DNA from: an uncultured Lachnospiraceae bacterium
GTDB lineage: Bacteria; Bacillota; Clostridia; Lachnospirales; Lachnospiraceae
Direction of reading: 5' to 3'
DNA length: 63,396 nt
Assembly (NCBI GenBank): GCA_945949085.1
Contig: CAMFDJ010000018.1
Coordinates: 1-63,396 of the forward strand
The position numbers and the translations under genes were made by a program. Positions 62,337 through 63,396 of the stretch are shown one piece after another; within the stretch, counting starts at the first letter, position 1, and the number at the start of each line of letters is the position of its first letter. The notes below the pieces were generated by a model. It did not search any database. It saw only the letters and a program-made list of their open reading frames with translations, and was not told the origin of the DNA.

Positions 62337-63017
62337 TTATTTTGCGCCATACTGCTTATAGTACGCATCAATTGCTGTTTTTATGGCATCGTCAATGACC
62401 ACCCTTCCGCCACACGGCTTATTGTATAAATGCTCTGTCACCTCTGCCATAGTCACAATTGCTTTCGCGTCAAAACCGTATTTTTCCTTGATTTCATCCA
62501 ATGCACTCTTTTCGCCACCGAGTCCGACTTCCATACGGTTTAAAGAAACCATAAGTCCTACAATCGTAACATCTGCCGCTCCTTTTACCTTTGGAACTGT
62601 CTCCTCCATGGATTTTCCTGAGGTTGTAACATCCTCGATCATGACCACTCTGTCGCCATCTTTTAACTTACTTCCCAGAAAACTTCCTTTATCCGCGCCG
62701 TGATCTTTTTCCTCTTTGCGGTCTGAGCAATAGCGGATTTCCTTGCCAAAAAGATTGCTGTAAGCAATTGCCGTTACCACCGCAATCGGAATTCCCTTGT
62801 AAGCCGGTCCAAACAAGACATCAAAGTCATCTCCGTAGGTATCATGGATCGCCTTTGCATAATATTCACCGAGCTTTTGCAGCTGCGAACCTGTCACATA
62901 AGCTCCTGCATTCATGAAGAAAGGTGATTTTCTTCCGCTTTTTAATGTAAAATCTCCAAATTTCAGTACATCGCTTTCCACCATAAATTCGATAAATTCC
63001 TGCTTGTAGGCTTCCAT
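62337..63017 (-). CDS. pyrE: Orotate phosphoribosyltransferase
   Basis: A 226-residue PRTase that makes OMP from orotate and PRPP. The PRPP-binding motif VVMIEDVTTSGKS is clear (about residue 123), and FGPAYKGIPIAVVTA and RKEEKDHGADKG carry the flexible-loop residues. The Shine-Dalgarno AAGGAGG is strong. Downstream lie the two small membrane proteins and the M29 peptidase, apparently one transcript. Whether other pyr genes are upstream is outside the window. Confidence 0.96.
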   Translation of the reverse strand: MEAYKQEFIEFMVESDVLKFGDFTLKSGRKSPFFMNAGAYVTGSQLQKLGEYYAKAIHDTYGDDFDVLFGPAYKGIPIAVVTAIAYSNLFGKEIRYCSDRKEEKDHGADKGSFLGSKLKDGDRVVMIEDVTTSGKSMEETVPKVKGAADVTIVGLMVSLNRMEVGLGGEKSALDEIKEKYGFDAKAIVTMAEVTEHLYNKPCGGRVVIDDAIKTAIDAYYKQYGAK

Positions 63018-63021
63018 TTTG

Positions 63022-63279
63022 TCATATCCTCCTTATTGTAAGCCGTTTCCCGGCGTTATCCTTTGTGTAAATCAAAATAAAAAGCTTCCATATACATGCA
63101 AAAGTATACCATTTTGCCACTGGTTTTTCAACTGACAAATCAACATCCTCTATTCGCATAAGTACCAAATAATGCGACCAGCTTAGATAAGATTTTCTCC
63201 CTGTATCCATAGACGAAAGATTTTCAAATTGGCTAAACACTGTTTTGCCAATTCGATCCTCAAAATCGGCTGGCGGCAC
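63022..63279 (-). pseudogene. Fragment resembling a DUF1016/YhcG-type protein
   Basis: An 85-codon frame with SYLSWSHYLVLMRIED, which resembles the DUF1016 (PDDEXK nuclease-associated) motif LSWSHYxxLLxVED. The C-terminal part (about residues 50-85) does not resemble it, and no start codon with a ribosome site is visible. It stops five bases before pyrE, so it is probably a remnant. The 117 bases to the window end contain no other clear gene. Confidence 0.4.
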
Positions 63280-63396
63280 AAATAGTGATGAAAGAGTTTC
63301 AACTCTCTACGCTGTGCTGTAAAATAGTTTGCGAGAAGCTACACTACAAAGCACGGTGAGATGAGTTGTAATAACTTTCTTCGTTTTAGACAGCAT

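Noticed and set aside
1..63396. CRISPR array, prophage or complete insertion sequence
   Set aside because: No regularly spaced direct repeats, transposase or phage gene was found; the tandem 60-bp repeats lie inside a protein gene and are contiguous.

Overview
The window looks like chromosome from a mid-GC Gram-positive anaerobe of the class Clostridia, most likely family Lachnospiraceae. Reasons: a spo0H-type sigma factor in the cysE-cysS-mrnC-rlmB cluster, a cysteine T-box, a CIRCE element, a BlaI/M56 pair, a ClpC-RadA operon containing the short family protein often labelled 'endosialidase' in this group, and strong Shine-Dalgarno sites with TTGACA/TATAAT promoters. No species can be named from sequence reading alone. 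There is no phage, complete insertion sequence or CRISPR array; most of the window is ordinary core genome, mainly on the minus strand. Layout from left to right: a 5'-truncated tRNA-Thr; a minus-strand operon cysE-cysS-mrnC-rlmB-sigH-small protein behind a Cys T-box; an orphan LytTR response regulator; a GNAT acetyltransferase, ispF, sbcC, sbcD and a small protein; an ABC-F ATPase with a possible leader peptide; a possible MetH-activation-like protein behind a structured leader; a BlaI/M56 metallopeptidase operon; tRNA-Val and tRNA-Met; a decayed antiporter; and carA-carB-GGDEF/EAL-queH-argS. At about 29.2 kb the strand switches: a plus-strand moxR-DUF58-transglutaminase operon, then a minus-strand TetR and acidic-repeat protein, then a plus-strand cNMP-domain protein with a VanZ-like protein, and an XRE regulator. 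From 38.9 kb the minus strand resumes: htpG with a CIRCE element, a PrsA-like foldase and a 70-residue repeat protein, tRNA-Trp (plus strand), sseB-like and degV genes, an FAD oxidoreductase, a gntR-clpC-small protein-radA operon, a two-gene cell-surface operon (SH3/glucosaminidase protein and a membrane protein with a cytosolic coiled coil), purE-purM-purN-purD, and pyrE with two small membrane proteins and an M29 aminopeptidase. The last bases hold a fragment resembling a DUF1016 protein. The functional threads are stress and proteolysis control (HtpG, ClpC, RadA, foldase, SigH), nucleotide synthesis (carAB, pyrE, purEMND), translation (cysS, argS, rlmB, queH, tRNAs) and envelope functions. 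The most interesting material is mostly regulatory or small: a 10-bp motif (GTTTACATAA) present eight times with six copies in 8 kb, a 27-codon uORF made of consecutive hairpins before an ABC-F gene, a palindromic operator placing clpC under a YtrA-type GntR regulator, a CIRCE element that doubles as a terminator-shaped hairpin, a 70-residue protein built of three repeats, and a structured 5' leader next to a strong promoter. None of these was checked against a database.
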